A DNA stretch of 43,348 bases from Chara braunii (taxonomy: Eukaryota > Streptophyta > Charophyceae > Charales > Characeae): contig BFEA01000535.1 in NCBI GenBank assembly GCA_003427395.1, forward strand, positions 712,774-756,121. The letters run 5' to 3'. The notes under the pieces were generated by a model. The model was not told where the DNA came from and ran no database searches. It saw only the letters and a program-made list of their open reading frames with translations. Numbering within the stretch: the first letter of the stretch is position 1; each line of letters begins with the position of its first letter. Shown here piece after piece: positions 8,923 to 19,089 of the stretch. The position numbers and the translations under genes were made by a program.

Positions 8923-10330
8923 GTTATGTTCGAGATCATCCGTAAGTTTCAAGCGAAGGACAAAGTAAGTTCGGACGAGTTTACGATGATAGACGACTTA
9001 TTGTTTCTTGAGAAGGCAGGGAATAAAAGACTGAGTGTTCCAAGTAGAGAGTCTTTGCGTAGTTTGCTTTTAGGAGAATGTCATGATGCAACTGGTCATT
9101 TCAGATATAAAAAGACATCAGCTAACCTAGTGCAGAGATTTTGGTGGCCCACTATGATACAAGATGCGAAAAAGTACGTTGAAACCTGCCAGGTTTGCCA
9201 ACTGGACAAACCTAGGACTCAGGCTCCGCTTGGGCTTCTCAAGCCCTTGTCGATTCCTGAAGGTCCAGGTCAGAGTGTGTCCATGGACTTCATGGATACT
9301 CTTGTGACCAGCAAGACAGGCAAGAGACACATCTTTGTTATAGTAGACCGTTTTTCCAAGTATGCAAGACTTATTGCTATGGCAGAAATTGCTAAAACTG
9401 ACTATGTCATCAAACTGCTTCTAGAAAACTGGGTACGCGATTTTGGACTCCCGAACAGATGGGCACAAAGCCCCAAATAACATCAAGGAATCACCCTGAG
9501 TCAAATGGCCAGGCATAACAAATGAACAAAGTAGTACAGCACCTGCTTCGGCATTATATTAAGCCAAGTCAAGATGACTGAGACGAAAAGTTACCTCTCG
9601 TGGCCAGTCTGTACAACAACGCTGTACATAGTGCTACTAGCATGACTCCCAACCAATTGCATCTTGGTTGGAAGCCCAGAACTGTACTTGACTTTCTGCT
9701 ACCTGAAAGGCAGCCCACTGCAACACCTGGCAGCATAGAGTTTGTTGTTAAGTATGAACAGATGTTGCAGCAGGTCGTTGAGCATATTCGAAAATCTCAG
9801 GAGTCCATGATTGCATCTGAGAATAAACATAGACGACCCTCTAACTTCCCGGTAGGTGATAGAGTCTGGGTTAAGTCGTCTGAACTGGGTCAGGAGTTGG
9901 GCATATCTCGTAAATTGATGCCACAGTATTTTGGTCTGTGGGAGGTCCTAGATATAGTGGGGGATCAAATAAACGGACCTTTTTATGTGATTCACGTCCC
10001 ACCTCATCGTACACATTCAGTTTTCCACGCTTCAAAGCTGGTACCTTTCGTAGAGTCTACAAAGTTCCCTTCCAGACGGTCAATGCTGCCCCCAACCATG
10101 GATGGCGAAGTGGACATTGACAAGATCGTGGAGCATCGAGTGATGCTAGTTCCCTGACCACCAGGCAAAGGCCGCCCTCCTAAGTCGAAGATGCAGTATC
10201 GTGTGAGATTCCGACATCATTTGGATCCCAAAGAAGATCGGTGGTTCACCAAAGAAGAACTCATGAGAACAACACCTCAAGTTATTGCAGGCTATGAAAG
10301 AGAACTCAAAGGGAAGATGCCTGCAGATTA
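8923..10330 (+). pseudogene. Element A integrase with C-terminal chromodomain, broken
   Basis: Integrase inserts the DNA copy into the genome. The zinc-binding H2C2 part is visible as GECHDATGHF ... CQVCQLDKP (about 9078-9220). The core keeps the first catalytic Asp in VSMDFMDTL and the VDRFSKYARL stretch. At about 9460 the sequence passes from DFGLPN straight to a region matching the segment before the catalytic Glu (NHPESNGQA), so the segment that should hold the second Asp is deleted. Stops follow at 9478 and within 9528-9581. The 9600-10157 segment carries the C-terminal DNA-binding part (PNQLHLGWKPR, FPVGDRVWVKSSEL). Beyond a TGA at 10156, MQYRVRFRHHLDPKEDRWFT resembles a chromodomain, as in chromoviruses. 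Confidence 0.85.
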
Positions 10331-10352
10331 GAAGACTTCTCAGAGGACTATC

Positions 10353-10371
10353 GAAGAAAAGGAGGAGGGAA
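10353..10371 (+). promoter_or_regulatory. Polypurine tract (PPT) of element A
   Basis: GAAGAAAAGGAGGAGGGAA lies immediately before the LTR start TGCGAGG at 10372. It is the expected primer site for plus-strand synthesis. Confidence 0.85.
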
Positions 10372-11355
10372 TGCGAGGATCTAGGTCCTCGGCAGGCCTA
10401 AGGGGCCTCTTGCTGCAGATGTGCCCGCCCTAAGAGAAGGCGGGCCTAAGGCCTTAAGCTGTCAAAATTTCGTATTTGGGGTCTTGACAGTTTCGTCGCG
10501 CCAGTTGGTTGAGGGAAACACAAGCCGAGCAGCGAGACATTCCACGACCTTCGAGGCCTTTCCAAAGTGCAGGCCCTGGACGAGAATCGCAGGCTCATAC
10601 ACAGACAGTTGGGAGGCCCAACCGAATGAGGCCCAGTAGCTGCAACAGAGGCGCAACATCTTGGGGCCTACCGGAAGCTTTTGGGCCCAGGCCCAGGCCA
10701 GCCAGGCTGCGAAGGCAGGCAGACTCTTTCCATATAGGAAAGAGCTCGCTGCCTGGGGTCTCATTCAGGCACTTGCTGGCTGGCGGCAGTGCTGCTGGAG
10801 CTTCTGCTCGCGTGCTGGCTGCTAGCACTGGAGCAAGGTGCTGCGCACGTGCGGTCGTGTGTGGAAGCAAGGCGCTGCTGAGAGCAGCACCATAGCCCAG
10901 CCTCCATAGCTGGCTGAGGGCTTGGTTGTACAGTGAGACGCAGGGGTGGTCTTCGGGTGTACAAGAGGGAATTCGTGGGAGTAAGACAGAGGGAGAGAGA
11001 GAAGGATGATGATGTGAGGGCACATACCTGATATTGGCGATTGTCTGCATGGGCGACATCTTCAAGTACTTCGTAGGCTGCTGACGTTAAGAGTTGCATT
11101 GTCAATTAGTAGGCAGAGTGTAGTTGTGTAGGAAGTAGGCTGGGCGCCGAGCGCCAAGTAGGGAGATAGAGCCTGGACACTCATGTTGCTAGTGGTGAGG
11201 GCAAGCTCTCATTGACATTGGTTTCCAGTGTTACGAATCTTCATTGGTGTTATATTGGTGCATTTCTGCTTTCTAGACACCGTGTTACTATCTGGACTTC
11301 AATGTGATTGTGCAATCTGGTTATTGTCATCTCACTATTGCTCATTTTCCTTGCA
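10372..11355 (+). mobile_element. 3' LTR of element A (984 bp)
   Basis: It starts TGCGAGGATC right after the PPT and ends CCTTGCA, so it has TG...CA ends. The LTRs at 25640 (TGCGAGG) and 41819 (TGTGAGG) share the start, and the ends at 41190 and 42902 share the finish. It shares with them a U3 hairpin (GCCCGCC ... GGCGGGC), the conserved CGCCAGTTGGTT stretch (10499-10510), a GGCGC-NNN-GCGCC hairpin (11143-11155) and an antisense splice-donor-like site near 11028. Small reading frames in it are not genes. LTRs supply the promoter and polyadenylation signals of the element. Confidence 0.9.
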
Positions 11356-11423
11356 TCAAGGGCAGAAACCTGAAATTTGCAAATTGGTCTCAGAAAACAC
11401 AACTCCAAAGAGATAGAGACCAA
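11356..11423. other. Spacer between two LTRs
   Basis: 68 bp of apparent target DNA between the end of element A and the start of the next LTR. No feature seen. Confidence 0.5.
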
Positions 11424-12707
11424 TGTAATGACCTGCCAAACACGGGCGGAGACACACAACTGATTTCTGAGTTTTGCTCATGGAATGAATGCCTTGCTGA
11501 GTTTCCCGCTTGTTGCTGAGTTCTCTAAGTCTGTGTGTCCATGCTTGCTGGTCTGCATGCCTGTCTAAGTGCTTGTCGGCTTGAGTGTGTGTGTGACCCA
11601 CAAGGGCACTTGTTCGTTCGGAGGGCCCGAAGGGCCGATACTTACCTGTGGCCGCGACATTGAGAGTTGCAGCGGGGAAAACACTCAAGTGGCGGGAAAG
11701 AGGCCCGCGACACTTGAAGCAGCGGAAAACACTCCAGTAGGCCGGTACCACGCCAAGTAGAGGTAGATGTTTCGGGTACTCGAGGCCAAGCAGAAGAAGA
11801 CAAAAGTTGGCATTTTTAGAGGCCAGTAGTTATAGGCTAGGTCTAAGCGGGTACCAGTCTAACCAGTTTGAGTCTAGAGCCTGTACAGGCAATATCAGAG
11901 TCTGCAATGATGTTTCCCTCCGAAAGAGAGGAGGTACCGGTTGATTGGAGGCCGCACGGCCTAGGAAGTCACTCGCCAAGAGGCAAGCAGGCCGCTATAT
12001 CTCCAGGAGGAGCAAGGTGCTCCTCCTCATTGTCGGTGTGCAAGTTTGGCAACACACTGGTTGGAGCGCTGGCTGGAGCAGCACTAGCACAGAGCTGCGC
12101 TGCTGGGGAAGGAGCAAGGACAGGAGGAGAAAGAAGACCAGGACTAGGAAGGGGGAGCGCCAAAGGTACTTACTTGGCTATGGTGGTTGCCATCTTCATC
12201 ACCTTGGTGGGCGCTGCAGCAGGAAGGCCCCGCTGGGGTAGAGCTACACCAAGAAGCTTCGAGGCAGAGTCAGGCATGACAGCCTGAGCTAGAGCAACCA
12301 TAGCTGCTTTGTGTTGTCCTTTGGACAGCAAGCCGATGCCCTGGTAGTCTGCCATAGCCTAAGCCTTGGAAGAAGGAGGAAGAAGGGCGGTCATGGCTAT
12401 GGTGGACCTCATGTGATACCTGCAGTAGAAGAGGGATTTGGACATTGATTCTAGTTAGCCCATTCAACATTATTATTATTATTTCTTGATTGAATAAGAG
12501 GGGAGGAGATAAGGAGGAGGAGAGTGGTTGGCGAAGAAGAAGAGCATTATCATTGGTCTATGCCGGTGTACATCATCTTCTTCTTTCATCTTTCTTCTTC
12601 TTCTTCTTTCCCTCTCTCTCCTCTCAAGTTCATTCATTTCTTTTTGCAATTGGACGTCATTGTACTTCCTGATGCACGTGTACTTCGAAATCGGCCAAGA
12701 TATAACA
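11424..12707 (+). mobile_element. LTR of another family (C), about 1.28 kb
   Basis: The segment begins TGTAATGACCTGCC and ends GATATAACA two bases before a PBS-like site, giving TG...CA ends. No second copy is in the window, so the left border rests only on the TG start. The last 225 bases resemble 425-650 of the element A 5' LTR. The interior holds an (ATT) run near 12470 and a TTC-rich run (12575-12612). No gene is present. Confidence 0.5.
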
Positions 12708-12708
12708 T

Positions 12709-12722
12709 TTGTATCAGAGCGG
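12709..12722 (+). promoter_or_regulatory. PBS of family C
   Basis: TTGTATCAGAGCGG matches the plant initiator-Met PBS TGGTATCAGAGC at 11 of 12 positions and follows a CA-ending LTR by one base. No gag or pol follows, so the body of the element is missing or replaced. Confidence 0.6.
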
Positions 12723-14559
12723 ATTCTACTTGTCGGTGAGAGTTGACTTATCCACCCTAACCCAAGGCTGACCACTTAGGTTTAGGGTTGGTCCGAAGCG
12801 GGAAGTGGGGCAGCGTTGTCCAGCGCATCATCCCTGCGCAGGGTGGGACCCTCCTGGCCACGTCATGCAGGAGTTGGTCTTCTCCCGTCACGATACACAT
12901 GGAGCTTCCGCAAGCCGCTCCAACCGAGTGCGCCAACCATACCTCTCGCGAGCCCCTACGACAGGATAGGGCCAAAGCGAGGTACAACTTACCTCCACCT
13001 TATGGGAGTTGTCACCTCCCTTCGGTGGGCGTATCCCCACCGAGCTACCAGTCTACAGTACGAAAGTTAACCAGTTGCAATCGCAGAGGTGGACCAGCCG
13101 AGGGCGTTTCTCGTTCGCTGTAGCATACGGGGTACGCGCGGTCCCACGCCTCTACCGAACCCGCACGCGAACCGACGCACTGGGGGGTTGAAGTCCCAAG
13201 CCCGATTCGTCGTCGGTCGACTAGGACGCATCTCACTCACCACGTGTTACACCACAATGCACACACAGAATGACACAAAACAAACAACACAACAACACTC
13301 CTAGTCCCTTTTTGTAGTCCGCCCATAACCTTCCGAAAATCAGATAGGCATCGCGCGCGAGACTTAGTATAAAATCGAGCGGATGCAGAGTCTTTCCATA
13401 TCGACTAGCAATGCATGAATACGCAAGCAGTCACAATGATGGCGTACTATGTAGTGCCCATAATCAAGCGGTCCCTCGTGGATCTGAGTACCACTTATGA
13501 CACCTAAGTGTCAATCTCGAAGTATCGTGAGGGTCGACCCCTTCACGACATTGCACGGCTGAACTAATAGTCGTTAAGCCCCGACAACACCTTCAGCCGT
13601 TAGGCTGAGTATTCCTGTAGGCAGGACAAATAGGCTTTGCGCGGGGGGTAATCCCTTCCATGCAGAGTCTAGGACCTGGGATGTCCTGGACAAGGACCTC
13701 GAATCTAGGCCCAGGACCAACGTCCGACTAAGAAACTTTTTAAGAAGCAAAAACGTCATAGGAAGGGAATCTCCTTTCCTCTTTCGATCTCAACCTCAAT
13801 TCAACCCTCAAGCGTGGGCTCTTTAGGTCACGTGAACACTCAAACATAGGTACATACGCATATATATATATAGGGGAATAAATATGTGGCGAACACTTTT
13901 CACAATCACCGTGGGGCTCCTGTCAGCCATATATATGTATGCGATCGCAGACAGTCAATTCCAAAGTCCGAACCACAAAACATACCTGCAATCACATCAA
14001 AGAATCAACCAAAAGTCCATACACTACATGGGGTTAACTTCAACCATTCCCTATACTCATACCCCTTGCTTTAGTCATGCATACCCCAACCTTTGTCCAA
14101 CCTTCCAAAATAAGTACTTAGTACCTTAGTTAAATGGCCATTCAATAAAAGTCTGGGTGAAAACCTTAATAAAACAATCAAAATCACCAGGCTAAAGCCT
14201 TTAGGCTGGGTAGTCGAGAGTGAATTGGAGGTAAGTCGTAAACCGACGAGTCGACAACCGGCCTGTTATCAGTGATAACAAAAAATGATCATCGTAGGAT
14301 CAAATTGAATATAATCCAAGTCCTCAATTAAACGATCAAGAGGACCTGCAACACAAAACAGGCCAAATTCCAAGCTAGATCTATAAGTCGATGGAGAATA
14401 ATCTCCATGTCTCGATCTTATTCAAATCGTCCTAGTTAACTAAGTCTGAGTCTATGTCTAAATAAGTATACAAAGAAACGTAGATCCTGCAAAATCTCCT
14501 CTATACAGAGTGGATCGCCAGAATAGCCACCTGTCAAAATATAATCTAAATCCTTTAAG
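12723..14559. other. Non-coding stretch, no gene found
   Basis: GC-rich to about 13250, then AT-richer. I recognise no coding domain. A perfect CCCTGCGCAGGG palindrome lies near 12832. Many short perfect hairpins occur: CACTTA/TAAGTG near 13492, GTTATCA/TGATAAC at 14265-14279, GTCCTC/GAGGAC at 14320-14345 and ATGGAGA/TCTCCAT at 14391-14408. Some of these are expected by chance in 2 kb. The early part may be a remnant leader of family C. Confidence 0.5.
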
Positions 14560-15130
14560 CTAAGAAAATTTTGGCAGCGCTTCCCATACGAAACGTGCCT
14601 TTTCGGAATTTATACTAGCTTAAATATGAAAACTTGAAATAATATCGAACTCTAAAAGTCCAATTTTGTCTAACTCCCTGAATTAGTAAAACTTTGGGCA
14701 GCATCTTCTTTAAAAAAGTAGACTTGCCAAATTTATACTAAGTCGGATAAGAACTCAAAGTAACTTGAGTTCAGCCAAGACAAAATTTAATTAACTCCTT
14801 AGATTTGTAGAAATTTCGGCAGCGCTTCCCGTAAGGAAAGTAACTTTCCAAAAATTATACAAAGTTAAGTCTAAAAAGCTAGAATAACTTTGACTCCCCA
14901 AAGACCAAATTTATCTCACTTCCTAAATTAGTAAAAATTTGGGCAGCACTCCTTTTAGAAAAGGAGACTTTCCAGATTTTTACTAAGCCATACATAAAAT
15001 TTAGACAAACTGAACTTTGAAAAAGACAAAATCTGACTAACTCCTTGGTTTTGTAGAAATTTCGGCAGCGCTTCCCGTCGAGAAAGTAACTTACCAAGAT
15101 TTATACAAGACCAAGTATAATAAAGGATCC
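14560..15130. repeat. Dimeric tandem repeat, period about 122-124 bp
   Basis: Five monomers are marked by GGCAGC at 14573, 14697, 14818, 14942 and 15064 (spacing 124, 121, 124, 122). Monomers 1, 3 and 5 read GGCAGCGCTTCCC, while 2 and 4 read GGGCAGCA followed by a T-rich stretch, so types alternate and the higher-order period is about 245 bp. Monomer 4 contains a perfect CTCCTTTT-AG-AAAAGGAG hairpin and monomer 3 GGAAAGT-A-ACTTTCC. No coding capacity is seen. Confidence 0.9.
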
Positions 15131-15607
15131 CAGAAAATGCAGAAATTGACCTACGTAAAATAAACTTAGCTCAGAAAATGCAGGAATTGAAACTAACTCC
15201 TATGACTCTAGCACGTGGCGAGCAAGTAAAGCAACTACCTATCAAACCGAAACTCGGACTAGGTAGTGATCTCACTCAGCCACAGGCAAGGCCAAACCAC
15301 AAAGGTAAGTACTCTCACCAGCCCAAAGTCAACTTGGACAAACAATAGTTCGTAGCCTTTCAATGATGTATCCCTTATACCCAACTTATTGACTTACCGT
15401 GAGAGCACGGGTGCGCAGCCCATAGTTCGTTTGTTTATGTGGTTCGGGAAGGGTAAGGTAGTGATTATGCTATATGTATGTTTTATCATGTTCGCTATAC
15501 ACGACTCGAAGAGAGTGTGTGTGTGGGTCCGGTTGGTGCTTTATTCACGATGTTCATGGGACGCTGGACCCAGTTTCCAGCATGTGGCGCTCCCCATCAA
15601 TAGACAG
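15131..15607. other. Non-coding stretch with a LINE-tail fragment
   Basis: No gene seen. Near 15152-15190, two copies of CAGAAAATGCAG.AATTGA lie about 35 bp apart. Bases 15557-15605 (GGGACGCTGGACCCAGTTTC and on) match the 3' UTR of the LINE at 8020-8070, apart from scattered changes, suggesting a relic of another LINE copy. Confidence 0.55.
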
Positions 15608-15674
15608 GAGTGTATGTGCGTGTGTATGTGAGTGTGTATGTGAGTGTGTATGTGTGTGTGTGTGTGTGTGTGTG
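15608..15674. repeat. (TG)n-rich microsatellite at the gap edge
   Basis: Interrupted GTGTATGTGA units run into pure TG repeats, which stop at the N gap. Frames through it are artefacts. Confidence 0.95.
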
Positions 15675-16069
15675 NNNNNNNNNNNNNNNNNNNNNNNNNN
15701 NNNNNNNNNNNNNNNNNNNNNNNNNNNNNNNNNNNNNNNNNNNNNNNNNNNNNNNNNNNNNNNNNNNNNNNNNNNNNNNNNNNNNNNNNNNNNNNNNNNN
15801 NNNNNNNNNNNNNNNNNNNNNNNNNNNNNNNNNNNNNNNNNNNNNNNNNNNNNNNNNNNNNNNNNNNNNNNNNNNNNNNNNNNNNNNNNNNNNNNNNNNN
15901 NNNNNNNNNNNNNNNNNNNNNNNNNNNNNNNNNNNNNNNNNNNNNNNNNNNNNNNNNNNNNNNNNNNNNNNNNNNNNNNNNNNNNNNNNNNNNNNNNNNN
16001 NNNNNNNNNNNNNNNNNNNNNNNNNNNNNNNNNNNNNNNNNNNNNNNNNNNNNNNNNNNNNNNNNNNNN
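15675..16069. other. Assembly gap (395 N)
   Basis: Run of unknown bases. It is bounded by the TG repeat on the left, with a 30-bp palindrome 87 bp to its right, both of which hinder sequencing or assembly. Confidence 1.
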
Positions 16070-16144
16070 AAGGGCAGGCACTGACCTCCAACAAAAAGAA
16101 GAAGTAATTTTATTGGAATACAATAGTTTTTTCTTTTCGAAATC

Positions 16145-16198
16145 CGAATAGATAGGGTACACGTTGTATTCGAATACAACGTGTACTTTTTCTATTCG
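16145..16198. repeat. Long palindrome (perfect 30 bp core)
   Basis: Bases 16157-16186 are a perfect palindrome centred on TTCGAA (each arm GTACACGTTGTATTC). After five unpaired bases per side, the arms continue with CGAATAG (16145-16151) and CTATTCG (16192-16198), giving 22 paired bases per arm. It could form a cruciform or mark the centre of an inverted duplication. Confidence 0.95.
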
Positions 16199-16489
16199 AG
16201 GAACTCTGCTATTCGAGAAAAGTGGACACACATCGTTTCAATTTCGAAAAAGGATTGCCGCCTCCTCGGCCTCCTACGCGCAGCTACCAGTCCTACGTGG
16301 TCCTGGACCAAAACCCGTGCGGTCCCACGGGCAGCTACCGGTCCTGCAGTTTCAAATAAGATGCCACCACCCCCTAAACTACCATGCCTTGTTTTTCCAG
16401 CCTTCCAACGACCGTATAACGAACGACGACGAAAAATGTTCTCAGGGGCATAAAACGCACCCCTGACGGACTGCGAACATAAGGCTTAA
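16199..16489. other. Non-coding, no feature identified
   Basis: No recognisable gene. It contains CGCACCCCTGACGGACTGCG (about 16456-16475), echoed by CCCCTCTGACGGACTCCCGA near 17359-17378, so the hairpin cluster between them may be bounded by short related sequences. Confidence 0.4.
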
Positions 16490-17146
16490 AGCTAGACCAC
16501 CCAATCTTATGGGAATTTGTCTAGCTCACGCATAGAGTATACACAAACACAGGGCACTACAAATTTTCTCTTCTTTAGGTATATGACTAGGCTATCCAAC
16601 CTAGTCGCCCTGAAATATTTAAGTATCCAAGTTATATATATAATTATATGCACTTAGTCTTTTAAGGTAACGTATGACTGAACCGATCATCTTAGATCAA
16701 GGTTCAGTCTGTCCCTTTTTACCTCTGTTTTATTCTTAATCCATACTGTCTTCAGTTGGTGATAAGCTATAGTCAGACCATCCAATCTTATGGAAAAATG
16801 TCTGACTAGCCTGGTCATAAGTAAGATAGTATAAAATATAGATAAATTTATCCTTTTGGTTCCAGCGTATGCGTGGCTCCAGACCAGACCACCTAATCTT
16901 ATGGGAACCTACCCAATCCTTTGCCTGAATTTCCCCCTCAGAAAAAACAAGAGAGAGTCAGGGTCATCCAATCTTATGGAAAAATGCTTGGTCCCCGAAA
17001 GTCAAACACAGGCAGCCCTCGCAATTCAAAGCAACCAGACCACCCAATCTTATGGGAACTTGTCTTGTCCTTCAGGCAATCGAAAATAAACATAGCACTG
17101 GGTCCTCCAATCTTATGGAGACTCTCCTAGCCTTCGGTTGACCCAG
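16490..17146. repeat. Cluster of ATCTTA-loop hairpins with varying stems
   Basis: Seven copies of a hexamer ATCTTA lie at 16504, 16689, 16785, 16896, 16971, 17047 and 17110. All are flanked by short inverted arms (CCCA/TGGG, TCCA/TGGA, CCTA/TGGG or GATC/GATC). Outside these, several have a second perfect stem: AGCTAGAC (16490) with GTCTAGCT (16519), GACTGAACC (16676) with GGTTCAGTC (16701), TAGTCAGAC (16770) with GTCTGACTA (16800), AGAC (17037) with GTCT (17062), and CTGGGTC (17098) with GACCCAG (17140). An eighth hairpin, GACTAGG/CCTAGTC (16585-16606), lacks the hexamer. The arms differ in sequence between copies but stay complementary. The function is unknown and no reading frame is conserved. 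Confidence 0.85.
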
Positions 17147-19089
17147 ACAGAACCCGCTTGTCGCCTTCCTCTCAGAACAGGATCAGACTTAGAATAAGAA
17201 GGGCAGAAGATAAGAGGTTTCAAACTCTCGAGATACAAGAGAGGGACAACTCAACTCCCGGGAGAGGGCCTTGTTGCCTTGATGCGCCTGAGGGCCCCGC
17301 AATGATGGTCAAACATGCAGCAGTTGACCAAAAGAAAGTCAAACAGTCGGGCGTCGACCCCTCTGACGGACTCCCGACTTGCAGCAATAATCCCCTTCGC
17401 CAAATTTGACCCCCCCCCCCTTTGCTACCACGCCTCCCCCACCAAACTGTCGCTATGCTACTCTGAAGCTCCTATTTGTTGAACAGCCCTGTGCTCAAAT
17501 CGAGTAGAGCCATAACAACTCAGCGTCGAAGTGGAAACCAGCCGTTGCACTGTAGAAGGGCATTGTAGCAATGTGGCAGCAATGCATAGTGAATCGCAGC
17601 GGGAAGTGTTGCGCGACAATAAACTCCACGGCACAACTCTAGTGTAGCGAGAAACACAGCAAGGGTCGCCACCTCGAATCAGCAACAAGACGCTCGGTAG
17701 CTGTGCAGCTGAAGGATAGCAACCGCGTAGCTGAGGAAGGGCTCAACATAGTTCATTCAAAACCCATTGTCTTGAGCGCCGCGGCAACAGCCCACCGAAA
17801 AATGCATGCAGATGGCAGTCTCACAGCCTCCCGTGACTTAGATACCCGTCTCTAACTTCGTGTGTCAGAAAACAGAGTTGGAGGAGCAAGCCTGAGAACC
17901 AATAGGACATGCCTACTCAGGTTGCCTACTCACAACCGCAGAGTGATCCCGTGTCACGGGTACGTCGGCCAAGTCAACGCAGGGACTAACACTACAGTGG
18001 CGAGTACCATGGAGAGAGCTATGAGTAATGGAGACCTTAATCTGATGAAGAGAGGAGTCACAATCTCGTGTGTCACAACCACAACCTTGTTCCACACAGA
18101 AAGTGGATGGATGTTCTGCTAGAAAATGGAAGGAAACACTGCCCCTCCAAGACCGCTAGGATGGTCAGTGCACCAGCCAACGGCAAGCCTTCCACCTCGC
18201 TGCTTGCTCCCCACCTCACTGCTCGCTCCCTCGCCACTCCTCGGTTCGACAGAACGTGCTGAATCCGTACGAATCTACCGCTGGAGCGTGCAAACGTAAA
18301 CTGCTGCTTCGGCCAGCCACGAGGTAAGTCGCCCCTCCCTGCACGGCATGCTCCACTTACTTCGATCGATAGGATGAGTACTCCCCGACCGACAGGTAGG
18401 TATCCACACCCGCAGCTGGCTTCACTCCACTTCCTTCGATAGGATGTGCAAAATCGGGTGAATCTTCCGCTAGAACACGACAGGATTCATTGCCATTTTT
18501 AGAAGTACCTCCCTGTACGCAGCCTGCGACCAACATAACTTCAGAATCCTAATCCCAACACGAAACCCGACATCACGATCGGATTCACGATGGTTCGAAA
18601 CATCGCGTTCACCCTTTTCCTTGCCCGTTCTTGTTGAGAAACGGGTTAGATCCACTTTTCTCACCCCTTCATATCCACGTCCCTCCAATAGCTCCGCGCA
18701 CACCCTCTCTATACTAACTCCCAATCTACTAACCTAGCCCCAAAACTAATGCTCCTATTGCATTTGCCTAACACTAAAACCCCAAATCCAACCTTTGGTT
18801 CACCCGATTCCATCAAGGATCCGGCGAGAACCGCATTCTTTGCTCCGCCATAGCCACTTCCTTTTGTCAAAGCGTTCCCCCCTTGCTTCTCTTTTGCTTA
18901 ACGTTAGCGCCCGCTTTGTCCTCTCCTTTGCGTCCGTCGCCTTTGCTGCTCTGCTGGTGCGTTCTCCAGCAAACGTTGCGGCCGAACCTCGACTACCCGA
19001 CAACGTGAGACCACCAAGAGAACTAGATACTAGATTGATTGACTAGCCCTCACCCCTTTCCTTCTAGCTCCGCCCGTCACGGTAGATGA
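17147..19089. other. Non-coding stretch, no gene identified
   Basis: About 1.9 kb with no long or recognisable reading frame. It contains a run of 13 C near 17409, and two related segments near 18262-18290 and 18446-18475 (GAATC.TACCGCTGGA versus GAATCTTCCGCTAGAA), so it is repeat-derived at least in part. Donor-like GGTAAGT (18323) and AGGTAGGT (18395) occur, but no exon is supported. Confidence 0.5.

Noticed and set aside
14265-14516. Additional significant hairpin array
   Set aside because: Stems of 5-7 bp with loops up to 20 bases are expected a few times by chance in AT-rich DNA of this length; unlike the ATCTTA units they share no motif.
15474-16231. Several open frames of 145-225 aa around 15.5-16.2 kb
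   Set aside because: They consist mainly of N-gap positions plus TG-repeat translation.
16535-16575. Minus-strand LTR start with PPT (TGTAGTGCCC preceded by a purine run)
   Set aside because: The same hairpin family lies on both sides of the supposed border and no second LTR was seen.
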